Origin: Candidatus Yanofskybacteria bacterium RIFCSPHIGHO2_01_FULL_41_26
GTDB lineage: Bacteria; Patescibacteria; Paceibacteria; 2-02-FULL-40-12; GWA2-44-9
DNA: 64,000 nucleotides
Direction of reading: 5' to 3'
Assembly: GCA_001794055.1 (NCBI GenBank)
Contig: MGJB01000017.1
Location: 50,161 to 114,160, forward strand
Below, one piece after another: positions 31,651 to 39,811 of the stretch; within the stretch, counting starts at the first letter, position 1; each line of letters starts with the position of its first letter. Position numbers and translations under genes: made by a program. The notes beneath the pieces are model-generated. The model saw nothing but the letters and a program-made list of their open reading frames with translations, made no database searches and was not told where the DNA came from.

Positions 31651-32826
31651 TCAATTATTTTCGTATCTCTTTTTTAAATCTGAAATTACCTTCGGTAAAA
31701 CCCTAAGCACATAATCCAAGTCCTTTTTCGTTGTTTGCTTGCCCATAGAAAACCTCAACACACCCAACAAATGTTTTTTATTTACACCGATGGCCTTGAG
31801 AACATGTGAAGGTTCAACAGAATGAGATGTACAGGCCGAACCGCTTCCAGCATGGATACCATATTTATCAAGTTCCAAAAGCAGGTTCTCACTATCTAAC
31901 CCTGGTATTGATATATTTATATTATTCGCAAGTCGCTCTTTGCCAGTTGGACCATTTAATCTTATTTCTGAATCTATTTTCTTAATCTTACCAATAAAGT
32001 AATCTCTCAATTTCATAACTCGGGCTGACTCCTTGGTATCAATCAATTCAATTGCCTTAGCCAAACCAAGTATGGCCGACAAGTTCTCTGTCCCCGCCCG
32101 CATTCCTCTCTCCTGCCCACCGCCTAAAACACAGGGGGTTAAGGCAACATCATGACGAATATACAAAACACCAATTCCTCTGGGTCCGCCTAATTTAGAG
32201 CCATTAAAAGTTACGAGATCAGCCTGCAAATTATTAACATTCATATTAAGATACCCCGCCGCTTGGCAGGCATCGACATGAAACAAGACCCGCCTTGTTT
32301 TATCAATTTCCAATTTTTTGTTAAACTCTTTGATTATCTTTCCGATCTTATTTATTGACTCTATCGTACCAATCTCGTTATTGGCATACATAATCGAAAC
32401 TAAAGCCGTTTCCTTTCGCAAAGAATTTTGAAATTCTTTAAGGTCAACAAACCCCTCTTTGTTTACGGGAAGATAGGATACCTCAACACCCTCTCTTGCT
32501 AAAAGTTTTATTGGTTCAAGAACAGAAGGGTGCTCTATTTGCATTGTGATAATATGGGGTTTTAAAACCAGAAGCTGCCTGACCGTTCCCTGAATAGCGA
32601 GATTATTTGATTCTGTTCCCGAAGAAGTAAAAATTATTTCGTTACTATGCGCACCCAAAAAACGGGCCACTTTTATTCGTACTCTGCTTAATTCTCTAGC
32701 TGCCTCTCGGCCTGAGTCATTATAAGAAGACGGGTTGCCGTAAATCTTCATGGCTCGAACCACCTCTCTTTGGACTTCAGGATCTATCGGAGCCGCTGCT
32801 GCATTATCTAGATATATCTCTTTCAT
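31651..32826 (-). CDS. cysteine desulfurase (NifS/IscS family)
   Basis: 391 aa. PLP-dependent fold type I: IYLDNAAAAPID start, TSSGTESNNLAIQG (PLP phosphate), HVDACQAAG (Asp/His contact), FNGSKLGGPRGIG (Schiff-base Lys at about 205) and GSGSACTSHSVEPSHVL (persulfide Cys at about 331). It supplies sulfur for Fe-S clusters and tRNA thiolation. No iscU or thiI neighbour is seen. A terminator-like hairpin (AACAGCC/GGCTGTT plus T5) lies directly before the ATG. Confidence 0.95.
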   Translation of the reverse strand: MKEIYLDNAAAAPIDPEVQREVVRAMKIYGNPSSYNDSGREAARELSRVRIKVARFLGAHSNEIIFTSSGTESNNLAIQGTVRQLLVLKPHIITMQIEHPSVLEPIKLLAREGVEVSYLPVNKEGFVDLKEFQNSLRKETALVSIMYANNEIGTIESINKIGKIIKEFNKKLEIDKTRRVLFHVDACQAAGYLNMNVNNLQADLVTFNGSKLGGPRGIGVLYIRHDVALTPCVLGGGQERGMRAGTENLSAILGLAKAIELIDTKESARVMKLRDYFIGKIKKIDSEIRLNGPTGKERLANNINISIPGLDSENLLLELDKYGIHAGSGSACTSHSVEPSHVLKAIGVNKKHLLGVLRFSMGKQTTKKDLDYVLRVLPKVISDLKKRYENN

Positions 32827-32850
32827 ACAAAAACAGCCTTGTGGCTGTTT
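32827..32850 (-). promoter_or_regulatory. terminator-like hairpin in the cysteine desulfurase leader
   Basis: On the minus strand, AACAGCC ACAA GGCTGTT then T-rich GTATG: the hairpin's U-run ends at the start codon. A TATAAA-like -10 lies about 15 nt upstream. Could be an attenuator or a plus-strand terminator; unproven. Confidence 0.4.
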
Positions 32851-32883
32851 ATTTATACTATCATAATGTTTTAGTATTTTCTA

Positions 32884-33258
32884 CTAATAATTTCTCTGTC
32901 GGGGCCAAAAAACCAAAGACAGCAATGCACCTGCCAATCCGATGTCTCTCACGAGAATTTCGCTAAATCCTAGAAAAAACATGATGCTTGCCAGAAAAAG
33001 AACCGCCAGTGACGAAAAGAGTGGAACAAATATATTTGTGATGAGGCTGATTCCGACAAGAACCTCAAAAACACCGGAAATATAAATAATATCTATCGGC
33101 CTAATATTAAAATTTGCCGCAAACAAAGAAACAGATTGGGGAACCCAAGCATTAATCCAATAATTCGGGTGAAAAAACTTGTCTATACCAAACCAAAAAA
33201 ATACGATTGCCAGACCGATACGAAGAACCGAATTGGAATACCTTGGGGATTGTAACAT
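32884..33258 (-). CDS. DoxX-like membrane protein
   Basis: 124 aa, four transmembrane helices. RIGLAIVFFWFGIDKFFHP followed by a loop and GVFEVLVGISLITNIFVPL matches the DoxX/SURF4-like pattern (G..K...P..., E...G..L). Members are poorly understood membrane proteins linked to redox or sulfur stress. Divergent promoters with the small RNA share a palindrome at 33281. Confidence 0.78.
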   Translation of the reverse strand: MLQSPRYSNSVLRIGLAIVFFWFGIDKFFHPNYWINAWVPQSVSLFAANFNIRPIDIIYISGVFEVLVGISLITNIFVPLFSSLAVLFLASIMFFLGFSEILVRDIGLAGALLSLVFWPRQRNY

Positions 33259-33280
33259 GTTTGAGGCCTACTTATAGTGG

Positions 33281-33302
33281 GATTGTCAAACTATTGACAA
33301 TC
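33281..33302. promoter_or_regulatory. palindrome overlapping two divergent -35 elements
   Basis: GATTGTCAA ACTA TTGACAATC, a perfect 9-bp inverted repeat. Its right half contains the -35 of the small RNA promoter; the complementary half supplies a TTGTCA -35 18 nt from TATAAG toward the DoxX-like gene. It could be an operator or simply two back-to-back -35 boxes. Confidence 0.6.
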
Positions 33303-33322
33303 TGGTTAAATTAGTGTATAAT
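33294..33322 (+). promoter_or_regulatory. consensus promoter of small structured RNA
   Basis: TTGACA, 17-nt spacer, TATAAT; the best promoter match in the window. Transcription would begin near 33329. Confidence 0.9.
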
Positions 33323-33328
33323 ACAATC

Positions 33329-33486
33329 ATGGTCTACTGTCGACTGCGTGTCGCTTGTGACATCAAAAGTTACCCTTAGGGGTAACTCCACTTCTTTATT
33401 ATAATAAAGAAATAATTCGCCACAAGAGGATATCGGGTCGACGGTTAAAATATAAAAGCGCCTTAAGGCGCTTTTATATTTTAACC
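33329..33486 (+). ncRNA. candidate small structured RNA (about 150 nt)
   Basis: No reasonable ORF. The 5' segment ACTGTCGAC...CTTGTG pairs with CACAAG...GTCGACGGT near 33420-33445 to make an interrupted closing stem. Inside are two hairpins: AGTTACCC/GGGTAACT and TTCTTTATT/AATAAAGAA. A 44-bp palindrome (33443-33486) ends the transcript and also terminates trigger factor from the other side. The architecture loosely recalls 6S RNA, but I see no diagnostic sequence of 6S, SRP, tmRNA or RNase P RNA. Confidence 0.65.
33443..33486. terminator. 44-bp palindromic bidirectional terminator
   Basis: Perfect palindrome centred on GCGCCTTAAGGCGC with A/T-rich flanks and U-runs in both directions, between the small RNA and the tig stop codon. 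Confidence 0.9.
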
Positions 33487-33487
33487 A

Positions 33488-34768
33488 TTAAGTAGAACAA
33501 TTTTTCTCCAAAAAATCAAGAACTTTTTCATTCGTTATACGACTAGAAATATTATCACGAAGACTCTTAATATCCAAACTTGACTTATCAGTTTCCCCCT
33601 TCATTAACATTGACTGGACGGCCGCACTCACTGATTCATCTACTTCTTCGTGTGAAGCTAAGATGTTGTTGTCTTTTGCTATCTTGTGCAGAACCAAGAC
33701 TATTTTAACCTGTTTTTCCGCTTCTTCTCGCCATTGTTTTCTCAAATCGTCCTGGGTCTTGCCCATCTGCGCCAAATACAATCCCAATTCCATTCCATTG
33801 GCATGTAAATCGCTGTCAAGATTGCTTATCATAGAGTCCAACTGCTGATTTAAGAGAATCTCCGGTGCCATTATGCTAGAATTATTTACGATATGATTAA
33901 TTATTTCCAGACGGACCCTTTGCTTTTCTTTTAGTCTTTTCTCTTCCATAATTCCTCCTCTGATGTTGTCGATCAACTGATCCAAGTTCTGAAAATTACC
34001 CAAGCCCCTAACAAATTCGTCATCAATTTTGGGAAGTTCCACCGACTTAATATTATTTATCTTTACGGTAAAATCCAATTTTTGGCCGGCAATCTTTTTT
34101 ACATAATAATCTTTTGGAGCAACCAACGAGAAGGTTTTTTCCTCGTCCTTCTTCATCCCCAAAAGGCTATCCTCGAAACCAGGCATAAAATTCTTGCTTC
34201 CGATAATTAAAGGATGATTTTTACTTACTCCGCCTTCCAACATTTCCCTGTTATGTCTTACTTCAAAATCAACCTCAACCCTGTCACCCTTTTCAACTAC
34301 TCCTTCTTTGTCACGGAGAATACTCCTTGATGCTTTAATTGTTGCAAGAGTATCATCTATATCTTTCTGCTCTACTTGGACATCTCGCTTAGCCACCTTA
34401 ACCTTAGAAAAATCTCGAATATTAATTTCGGGAAAAAGGGTAAGTATAACTTTATAAACAAGTTTGACCGGGGTGTTTTCTTTAATCTCAAGCTTAGAAA
34501 CATTCAAAACATCCAACTTTTCTTTTTCAATAACCTTGGCTAAACTGTCCTTCATGGCCAAGTCCAACGCCGATTCAAGAACCTGCTTTGCATCCAAGCT
34601 CTTTTTTATCAAATCCTTTGGAACTTTTCCTTTCCTGAATCCGTCCAATTGGAAATCTTTTCCGATTTCGACTTCGGTTTTTTCTACATATTCCTTAAGA
34701 TCATTTCTGTCCAATTCAACGGTCAATTCTGTCTGATTTTGATCAATTTTTTTAAGAGTGTGGCTCAT
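33488..34768 (-). CDS. tig: trigger factor
   Basis: 426 aa from MSHTLKK at 34768; an in-frame ATG at 34792 lies deeper in nusA. Ribosome-docking motif GFRKGKVPKDLIKK (about 40-53), a central FKBP-type PPIase domain (GDRVEVDFEVRH ... GFEDSLLGMKKDEEKTF) and a helical C-terminal arm domain. It is the ribosome-associated chaperone. The start overlaps the 3' end of nusA by 17 bp, so the two genes are coupled. Confidence 0.95.
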   Translation of the reverse strand: MSHTLKKIDQNQTELTVELDRNDLKEYVEKTEVEIGKDFQLDGFRKGKVPKDLIKKSLDAKQVLESALDLAMKDSLAKVIEKEKLDVLNVSKLEIKENTPVKLVYKVILTLFPEINIRDFSKVKVAKRDVQVEQKDIDDTLATIKASRSILRDKEGVVEKGDRVEVDFEVRHNREMLEGGVSKNHPLIIGSKNFMPGFEDSLLGMKKDEEKTFSLVAPKDYYVKKIAGQKLDFTVKINNIKSVELPKIDDEFVRGLGNFQNLDQLIDNIRGGIMEEKRLKEKQRVRLEIINHIVNNSSIMAPEILLNQQLDSMISNLDSDLHANGMELGLYLAQMGKTQDDLRKQWREEAEKQVKIVLVLHKIAKDNNILASHEEVDESVSAAVQSMLMKGETDKSSLDIKSLRDNISSRITNEKVLDFLEKNCST

Positions 34769-35996
34769 CTTGTAATTCGTCTTGTGCCTCAATTTCTTTG
34801 TGGCTTAAGTCTTCTCTGGGCGAACGAACATCTATTTTCCATCCGGTAAGCTTCGCGGCTAAGCGGACATTCTGTCCTCTTTTTCCGATAGCAAGCGAGA
34901 ACTGATCATCGGAAACCTCAACCAAAGCATGCCTTCTGGATTCATCAATAATTGTAACTCCTAAAACCTTGGCCGGAGAAAAAGAATTGGATATAAAATC
35001 CTTTGCCTTATCATTCCATAAAATTATATCAATTTTTTCTCCAGACAGTTCATTTATTACAGTCTGAACGCGAACCCCTTTTTGGCCAACCAAAGAACCG
35101 ATGGGATCCACCCCTTCTTCTTTTGACACAACTGCTATTTTGGTTCTGGAACCGGCCTCTCTGGCAATGGCTTTCACCTCCACAGCTCCGCTGTCTATTT
35201 CCGGAACCTCAACTTTAAATAATCCCAACACAAGTTTGGGATGCGAACGGGAAAGCAAAACAACCGGTCCACGAGGAGTTTCTTCGGCCTTTAGGATCAT
35301 GAATCGAAACCTCTGGTCTATTCTGTAATTATCTGTCGGTATTTGTTCCGCCGGAGTTAGCAAGCCGTTTGTTTTTCCTAAATCAACAAAAACCAACTGG
35401 CCTTCTTTTCTTTGAACGACTCCGCTGATTATTTCTCCTTCTCGTCCTTTGAATTCTGCAAAGATAGCTTCCCTCTCCGCCTCTCTTAAGCGTTGAATTA
35501 TAACTTGCTTAGCGGTCTGAGCTGCAATTCGGCCAAAATCAGTGTGAGTCACGAGTTTTGTTGTTATTTCGTCTCCAACTTTAATTTTTTTCTTTTTCTT
35601 TTTAGCTTCTTCCAATAAGACGTGCTTCTCTGGATTATATTTTATTTTTATAATATTATCTTCTCCAGTCGAAATTTCTCCTTCTTCAATTTTTCTTTCC
35701 CGACGAGACTCGTAATCTGCCGGGTCTGGTCTTTCTTCCATAACCTTGATCGGCAAAGTTCCGGTTAAATAACCTTCTTCATCAACACCTTCAACAACAT
35801 AGTGAAGTTGGGTCATTACAAGATCCCCGCTTTCAATATCCAGTTTAGCTTTTATTATCTGTCCCTTTTTGCCATAGTCCCTCTTGTAGGCAGCGGCAAT
35901 TGCGGCCTCTATGGTTTCAATAACGCTTGCCTCGGGAATTCCTTTTTCTTCAGAAATTTGTTTGATTGCCGATAAAAATTGTTTTGTATCCAACAT
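34752..35996 (-). CDS. nusA: transcription termination/antitermination factor NusA
   Basis: 414 aa from MLDTKQFLSAIKQ at 35996; the longer frame to 36035 adds an atypical N-terminus. N-terminal RNAP-binding domain, S1 domain (GREGEIISGVVQRKEGQLVFVDLG), KH1 (AREAGSRTKIAVVSKEEGVDPIGSLVGQKG) and KH2 (DDQFSLAIGKRGQNVRLAAKLTGWKID). The C-terminal acidic repeats of E. coli NusA are absent. It is normally encoded near rimP and infB, which are not here. Confidence 0.95.
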   Translation of the reverse strand: MLDTKQFLSAIKQISEEKGIPEASVIETIEAAIAAAYKRDYGKKGQIIKAKLDIESGDLVMTQLHYVVEGVDEEGYLTGTLPIKVMEERPDPADYESRRERKIEEGEISTGEDNIIKIKYNPEKHVLLEEAKKKKKKIKVGDEITTKLVTHTDFGRIAAQTAKQVIIQRLREAEREAIFAEFKGREGEIISGVVQRKEGQLVFVDLGKTNGLLTPAEQIPTDNYRIDQRFRFMILKAEETPRGPVVLLSRSHPKLVLGLFKVEVPEIDSGAVEVKAIAREAGSRTKIAVVSKEEGVDPIGSLVGQKGVRVQTVINELSGEKIDIILWNDKAKDFISNSFSPAKVLGVTIIDESRRHALVEVSDDQFSLAIGKRGQNVRLAAKLTGWKIDVRSPREDLSHKEIEAQDELQDEPHS

Positions 35997-36114
35997 GTGC
36001 CTAAACTTAATCGATTCAACAAAGATGTCCGCCATCGGCGGACATCTGGAGTAAAATCAATCTGTATAACCATCTTATCAGATTCCTAAAATAAAGTCAA
36101 TGTACTGTGCTAGA

Positions 36115-36275
36115 CGGATACATCAATAAAGCTCCCCAGCCACATACCCCCAACTCGACCGATAGTCCTCGGCTTCCTGCGAGCCTCGGCTATCTACATG
36201 CTCGGCCCCTCACCAAGCACCAAGCTTCGGGGCCTGCGCAAGTTCTCCCTGGGGGTATATGGCTGGTGGCTTTGT
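36115..36275. ncRNA. structured intergenic element (hairpin B)
   Basis: Arms near 36125-36152 and 36247-36276 (AATAAAGC..CCAGCCACATACCCCCA against its complement, with wobbles and one bulge) give a closing stem of about 26 bp. Inside are two hairpins: GATAG/CTATC with CTCG/CGAG, and GGCCCC/GGGGCC. No ORF. Strand unknown. It lies between divergent nusA and pilB. Confidence 0.55.
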
Positions 36276-36357
36276 TAATATGAAAACAATGAGGCTATAC
36301 TATTTGTGTTCCTACAGGCAAGACCTGTAGAAGTTTACACGAAAAATATTGAAATGA

Positions 36358-36470
36358 GCGACACCTTCATCCCAAAGAAGAACGTTCGGAGGCTACCCCG
36401 GGCCGAGATAGAGCAAAAATTCAGTAGAATTTTATGCGGTCTTCGTGGGATGAAGGTGTCGCGAATGTCT
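36358..36470. ncRNA. structured intergenic element (hairpin C)
   Basis: A 15-bp perfect closing stem GACACCTTCATCCCA / TGGGATGAAGGTGTC encloses about 75 nt with a TCGG/CCGA hairpin and a GCAAAAATTC AGTA GAATTTTATGC hairpin. An ORF reading through it is only a shadow. Same plan as elements A and B, without sequence similarity. Confidence 0.55.
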
Positions 36471-36567
36471 TATCCACAAATTCATCTTTACAAAAGAGGG
36501 TGGTTCGCTATGTTGGCTCTATAATTGTTCATAAGCTGATAGATCCGAAATGTTAATATATAAGCAC

Positions 36568-38235
36568 ATGACACAAACAGATTCCAACAAAAAAGAAGCA
36601 GAACTAGAAAAAAAGCTGTCCGAAATTCAGCTCAAAAGAACCGAGGAGGATTCTGCGGCTTTGGCTAAGAAATTTAATCTGCCTTTTTCAGATTTAAAAG
36701 CGGCCCCAATAGATAACGATGCTCTGGCCATAATCGATGAAAGTACCGCCCGATCTTCAAGTTTAGCTATAATCTATAAATCAGGAAACAAACTAACAGT
36801 AGTCATTACCGATCCCGAAAACTCAACGACACAAAAAACGCTGGAAACCCTCAAAACAAGAGGCTTTATTGTCAATCCCATAGTCACCTCGCCTTCAGTT
36901 CTTGAAAACATATTAAACCGCTATAAATTCATGGGGTCGCAAGACATTTTTGAAATCGGAGCAATAGAAATAAAAGAGGAGGAATTGAATAAAATCCAGG
37001 ATGAAATAAAAAACATCGGTGACTTGAAAGATAAAGTCACTAAAATTTCAGCCACTCGGATGCTCGAGACTCTTATTGCCGGAGCATTAAAAATAGGCGC
37101 CTCTGATATTCATTTTGAGCCGGAATCTGAAAAAACCAGACTTCGTTATCGATTCGACGGAGTCTTGAACGATGTGACTATGCTGGATAAATCTTCACAT
37201 GAAAAAATCCTTAACCGTATTAAGGTGCTATCTAAATTAAAGTTAAACATCCATAGTTCCCCTCAAGACGGCCGGTTCACTATCCGACAAAAAACCGTTG
37301 ACGTTGAAGTCAGGGTTTCTATTCTCCCAAGTGAATTCGGGGAAACTATCGTAATGCGTTTATTAGATCCCCGAACAATTAAGACAAGACTTGAAGATTT
37401 GGGAATGAGAGAAGATTTGTTGAAAATAGTAAGAGAACAACTAAATCGAGCCACGGGTGCCATTCTCACTACCGGTCCAACTGGTTCCGGTAAAACCACC
37501 AGTTTGTATGCTTTTGTTCAATATTTAAATTCATCGGGTACTAAAATAATAACCATTGAAGACCCTATCGAATACCACATCAAGGGCATATCTCAAACTC
37601 AAGTCGATAACAAAAAAGGGTATAGTTTCGCCAATGGCTTAAGAGCGGTGGTCCGGCAGGATCCAGATATTATTCTTGTTGGTGAAATTAGAGACAGGGA
37701 AACAGCTGACATTGCTCTCCAAGCCGCCCTGACCGGACATTTAGTTTTATCTACAATCCACACCAACGATTCGGCCGGAACGATCCCCCGTCTTATTGAC
37801 TTAGGTATTCAACCCCAGATTATCGCTCCGGCCATAAATATGGCAATGGCTCAACGATTGATAAGAAGACTTTGTCCAAGCTGTAAAACACAAAAAAAAG
37901 TTAATCATGAAGAACTTGAAAAGATACAAAAAAACCTGATGCCAATAAAAACCCGTTTTAAGTTGCCAAAAATTGATACCTTATTAAAAATATACTCCCC
38001 GGGTAAGGGGGGCTGCAAAGAGTGCAACGAACTCGGATATAAAGGCAGAATCGGGGTGTATGAAGCGTTTATAATCAGCAAGGAAATGGAGCGGCTTATT
38101 TTAAAATCACCTGCCATTTCCGATGTTCAAGAATTAGCCGAAAAAGAAGGCATGATTACCATGCTGCAGGATGCTTATTTAAAATTACTAGACGGAATTA
38201 CTTCGATTGAAGAAATAGAGCGGGTGTTGGGATAA
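36568..38235 (+). CDS. pilB: type IV pilus/type II secretion assembly ATPase PilB/GspE
   Basis: 555 aa from MTQTDSNKK at 36568; ATG at 36550 is possible. N-terminal MshEN-like domain, then the secretion ATPase core: Walker A TGPTGSGKTTSLY, Asp box (IKIITIEDPIEY), Walker B region DPDIILVGEIRDRETADIA, His box (GHLVLSTIHTNDS), and the zinc tetracysteine CPSC...CKEC near 435-485. It energises pilin polymerisation. No pilC, pilD or classical pilin gene is in this window. Confidence 0.93.
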   Translation: MTQTDSNKKEAELEKKLSEIQLKRTEEDSAALAKKFNLPFSDLKAAPIDNDALAIIDESTARSSSLAIIYKSGNKLTVVITDPENSTTQKTLETLKTRGFIVNPIVTSPSVLENILNRYKFMGSQDIFEIGAIEIKEEELNKIQDEIKNIGDLKDKVTKISATRMLETLIAGALKIGASDIHFEPESEKTRLRYRFDGVLNDVTMLDKSSHEKILNRIKVLSKLKLNIHSSPQDGRFTIRQKTVDVEVRVSILPSEFGETIVMRLLDPRTIKTRLEDLGMREDLLKIVREQLNRATGAILTTGPTGSGKTTSLYAFVQYLNSSGTKIITIEDPIEYHIKGISQTQVDNKKGYSFANGLRAVVRQDPDIILVGEIRDRETADIALQAALTGHLVLSTIHTNDSAGTIPRLIDLGIQPQIIAPAINMAMAQRLIRRLCPSCKTQKKVNHEELEKIQKNLMPIKTRFKLPKIDTLLKIYSPGKGGCKECNELGYKGRIGVYEAFIISKEMERLILKSPAISDVQELAEKEGMITMLQDAYLKLLDGITSIEEIERVLG

Positions 38236-38261
38236 CATATCAACATATCGAAATCTCGAGA

Positions 38262-38430
38262 TAGGACCTTTATAATCTGTAGGCAAATGCCCGAATTTAC
38301 AAAACGCGGGGCAGGATAATTCCGAGGAGTAGCCCAGTCGGAACCAAACTATCCAAACTAGATAATATCCCGATTGGATCTATGTATTAAAATACTCCGA
38401 CCCAATTGCCTACAGATTATAAAGGTCCTA
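38262..38430. ncRNA. structured intergenic element (hairpin D)
   Basis: A 25-bp perfect closing stem (38262-38286 with 38406-38430) encloses about 119 nt with at least two inner hairpins: TGCCC/GGGCA (38288-38313) and GGATA/TATCC with TTCCGA/TCGGAA (38314-38354), and weaker ones beyond. It fills the space between pilB and ruvB. No ORF. The perfect stem implies selection or recent origin. Confidence 0.65.
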
Positions 38431-38461
38431 CAATGGTTCCCATATTTTAGTCCAAATTACC

Positions 38462-39475
38462 ATGAATGTCAACCCCAATTCCATGACACCAAAACCAGTT
38501 CCCGAAGATCAATTGCTTGATCAGGCTTTGAGACCCAAAACTTTCAATGAATATATCGGCCAAAATAGTATAAAGGAAAACCTTAAAGTAGTGATTGGAG
38601 CGGCAAAAAAGAGAAAAGAGCCGATTGAACACCTGCTTCTTCACGGCCCGTCAGGATTAGGAAAAACCACACTTGCTTATCTTATAGCCAAAGAGCTGGG
38701 AACAAGCATTAAGATAACTTCAGGTACGGCGCTAGAGAAAGCCGGAGATGTCGGTTCAATTCTAACCGGCCTAAACGACGGCGATGTTTTATTTATAGAC
38801 GAAGTTCACCGTCTCAATAAAATGGTTGAGGAGGTCATCTACCCAGCAATGGAAAACTTCAAGCTTGATATCGTCATCGGCAAAGGCAACTCGGCAAAGA
38901 CTCTCCAGATTGACCTACCAAGATTTACATTGATAGCTGCAACCACTAAGATTTCGCTCCTGTCGGCGCCTTTCCGGTCAAGATTCGGAGTAAGTTTCCG
39001 TTTAGATTTCTACAAAGACGAAGACATTGAAAAAATAATTAGTCGTTCCGCTGAATTATTGAATATAAAAATAGACAAGCCAGCGATAAAGATAGTGGCT
39101 GCTTCTTCCAGATTTACTCCCCGCGTGGCTAATCGCCTGCTAAAAAGAGTGCGTGATTACGCTCAAATCAAAGACCTGAATTATGTCAATGAAACCTTGG
39201 CCAAAGAGAGCCTCAAGATGTTAGAAATCGACCACAAGGGCCTGGAGGAGACCGACAGGAAGATACTGCTAGCTATCGCGGAAAAATTCGATGGCGGGCC
39301 CGTAGGACTCAAATCTATAGCCGCAGCTATTTCGGAAGAAGAAGGAACAATTGAAGACGTCTACGAACCTTATCTCATGCAAATGGGTTTTCTATCAAGA
39401 ACTCCGAAAGGCAGAATTATAACCTCGAACGGCTTAAGACATCTCGGTTTACCCAATAAAAATACCCAGCTTTAA
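38462..39475 (+). CDS. ruvB: Holliday junction branch migration ATPase RuvB
   Basis: 337 aa. AAA+ ATPase with RPKTFNEYIGQ N-terminus, Walker A HGPSGLGKTTLA (about 60-71), Walker B VLFIDEVHRLNK, sensor I AATTK, and a C-terminal winged helix (YEPYLMQMGFLSRTPKGRI). It drives branch migration with RuvA, which is not here; ruvC lies 840 bp downstream. Confidence 0.98.
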   Translation: MNVNPNSMTPKPVPEDQLLDQALRPKTFNEYIGQNSIKENLKVVIGAAKKRKEPIEHLLLHGPSGLGKTTLAYLIAKELGTSIKITSGTALEKAGDVGSILTGLNDGDVLFIDEVHRLNKMVEEVIYPAMENFKLDIVIGKGNSAKTLQIDLPRFTLIAATTKISLLSAPFRSRFGVSFRLDFYKDEDIEKIISRSAELLNIKIDKPAIKIVAASSRFTPRVANRLLKRVRDYAQIKDLNYVNETLAKESLKMLEIDHKGLEETDRKILLAIAEKFDGGPVGLKSIAAAISEEEGTIEDVYEPYLMQMGFLSRTPKGRIITSNGLRHLGLPNKNTQL

Positions 39476-39477
39476 TT

Positions 39478-39807
39478 ATGAACATAGAAAAAAGTGTTGA
39501 AACTAAAGATCGACCACCAATAAATCTTAAAACCCATCCCGATGAGACAATGGCAGCGATGATAGAAATAGAAGGCCCAGATTGGATTGAACATCAAAAA
39601 AATTGGTCAAGCAATACTCTTTCTGGCGCAATAGCGTGGCTAAGGGGTGAGGGAGAAAATGATACTGGTGGAAGTTCTTACATAGTACACGGATTAGGAG
39701 GTATGAATAGGTATTATGTGGATGAAGATGGAAGTGTAAGATTTTCTCGCAGTCATGCTTCTCCAAAAGACATCGCTCTTGCTGAATCATTAGGATTTCA
39801 AGAATAA
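39478..39807 (+). CDS. hypothetical protein between ruvB and yebC
   Basis: 109 aa. Not recognised. Soluble, mixed composition; WIEHQKNWSSNTLSGAIAWL is helical and the C-terminal part (NRYYVDEDGSVRFSRSH) beta-like. It fits precisely between ruvB (2 bp gap) and yebC (4 bp gap), supporting it as a real operon gene. Confidence 0.7.
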   Translation: MNIEKSVETKDRPPINLKTHPDETMAAMIEIEGPDWIEHQKNWSSNTLSGAIAWLRGEGENDTGGSSYIVHGLGGMNRYYVDEDGSVRFSRSHASPKDIALAESLGFQE

Positions 39808-39811
39808 AATC

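Larger units (their letters stand above)
35997..36549. other. 550-bp divergent intergenic region between nusA and pilB
   Basis: Holds no gene. Contains hairpin B, a TATACT box at about 36295, a small CTACAGG/CCTGTAG hairpin (36312-36330) and hairpin C. The promoters of both flanking genes should lie here; TATAAT at about 36520 is the best candidate for pilB, with a second TAATAT just before its internal ATG. Confidence 0.6.

Noticed and set aside
33329..33486. Assignment as 4.5S/SRP RNA, tmRNA or RNase P RNA
   Set aside because: No GGAAGCAGC-type SRP loop, no tRNA-like ends or tag frame, and far too short for RNase P RNA.
36306..36524. 72-aa ORF between nusA and pilB
   Set aside because: It runs through both arms of hairpin C; the stem explains the sequence better.
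17848..38430. Integron attC sites for the long hairpins
   Set aside because: No RYYYAAC/GTTRRRY core sites at the ends and no tyrosine integron integrase nearby.
17848..38430. Retron ncRNA for the closing-stem elements
   Set aside because: No reverse transcriptase gene in the window.
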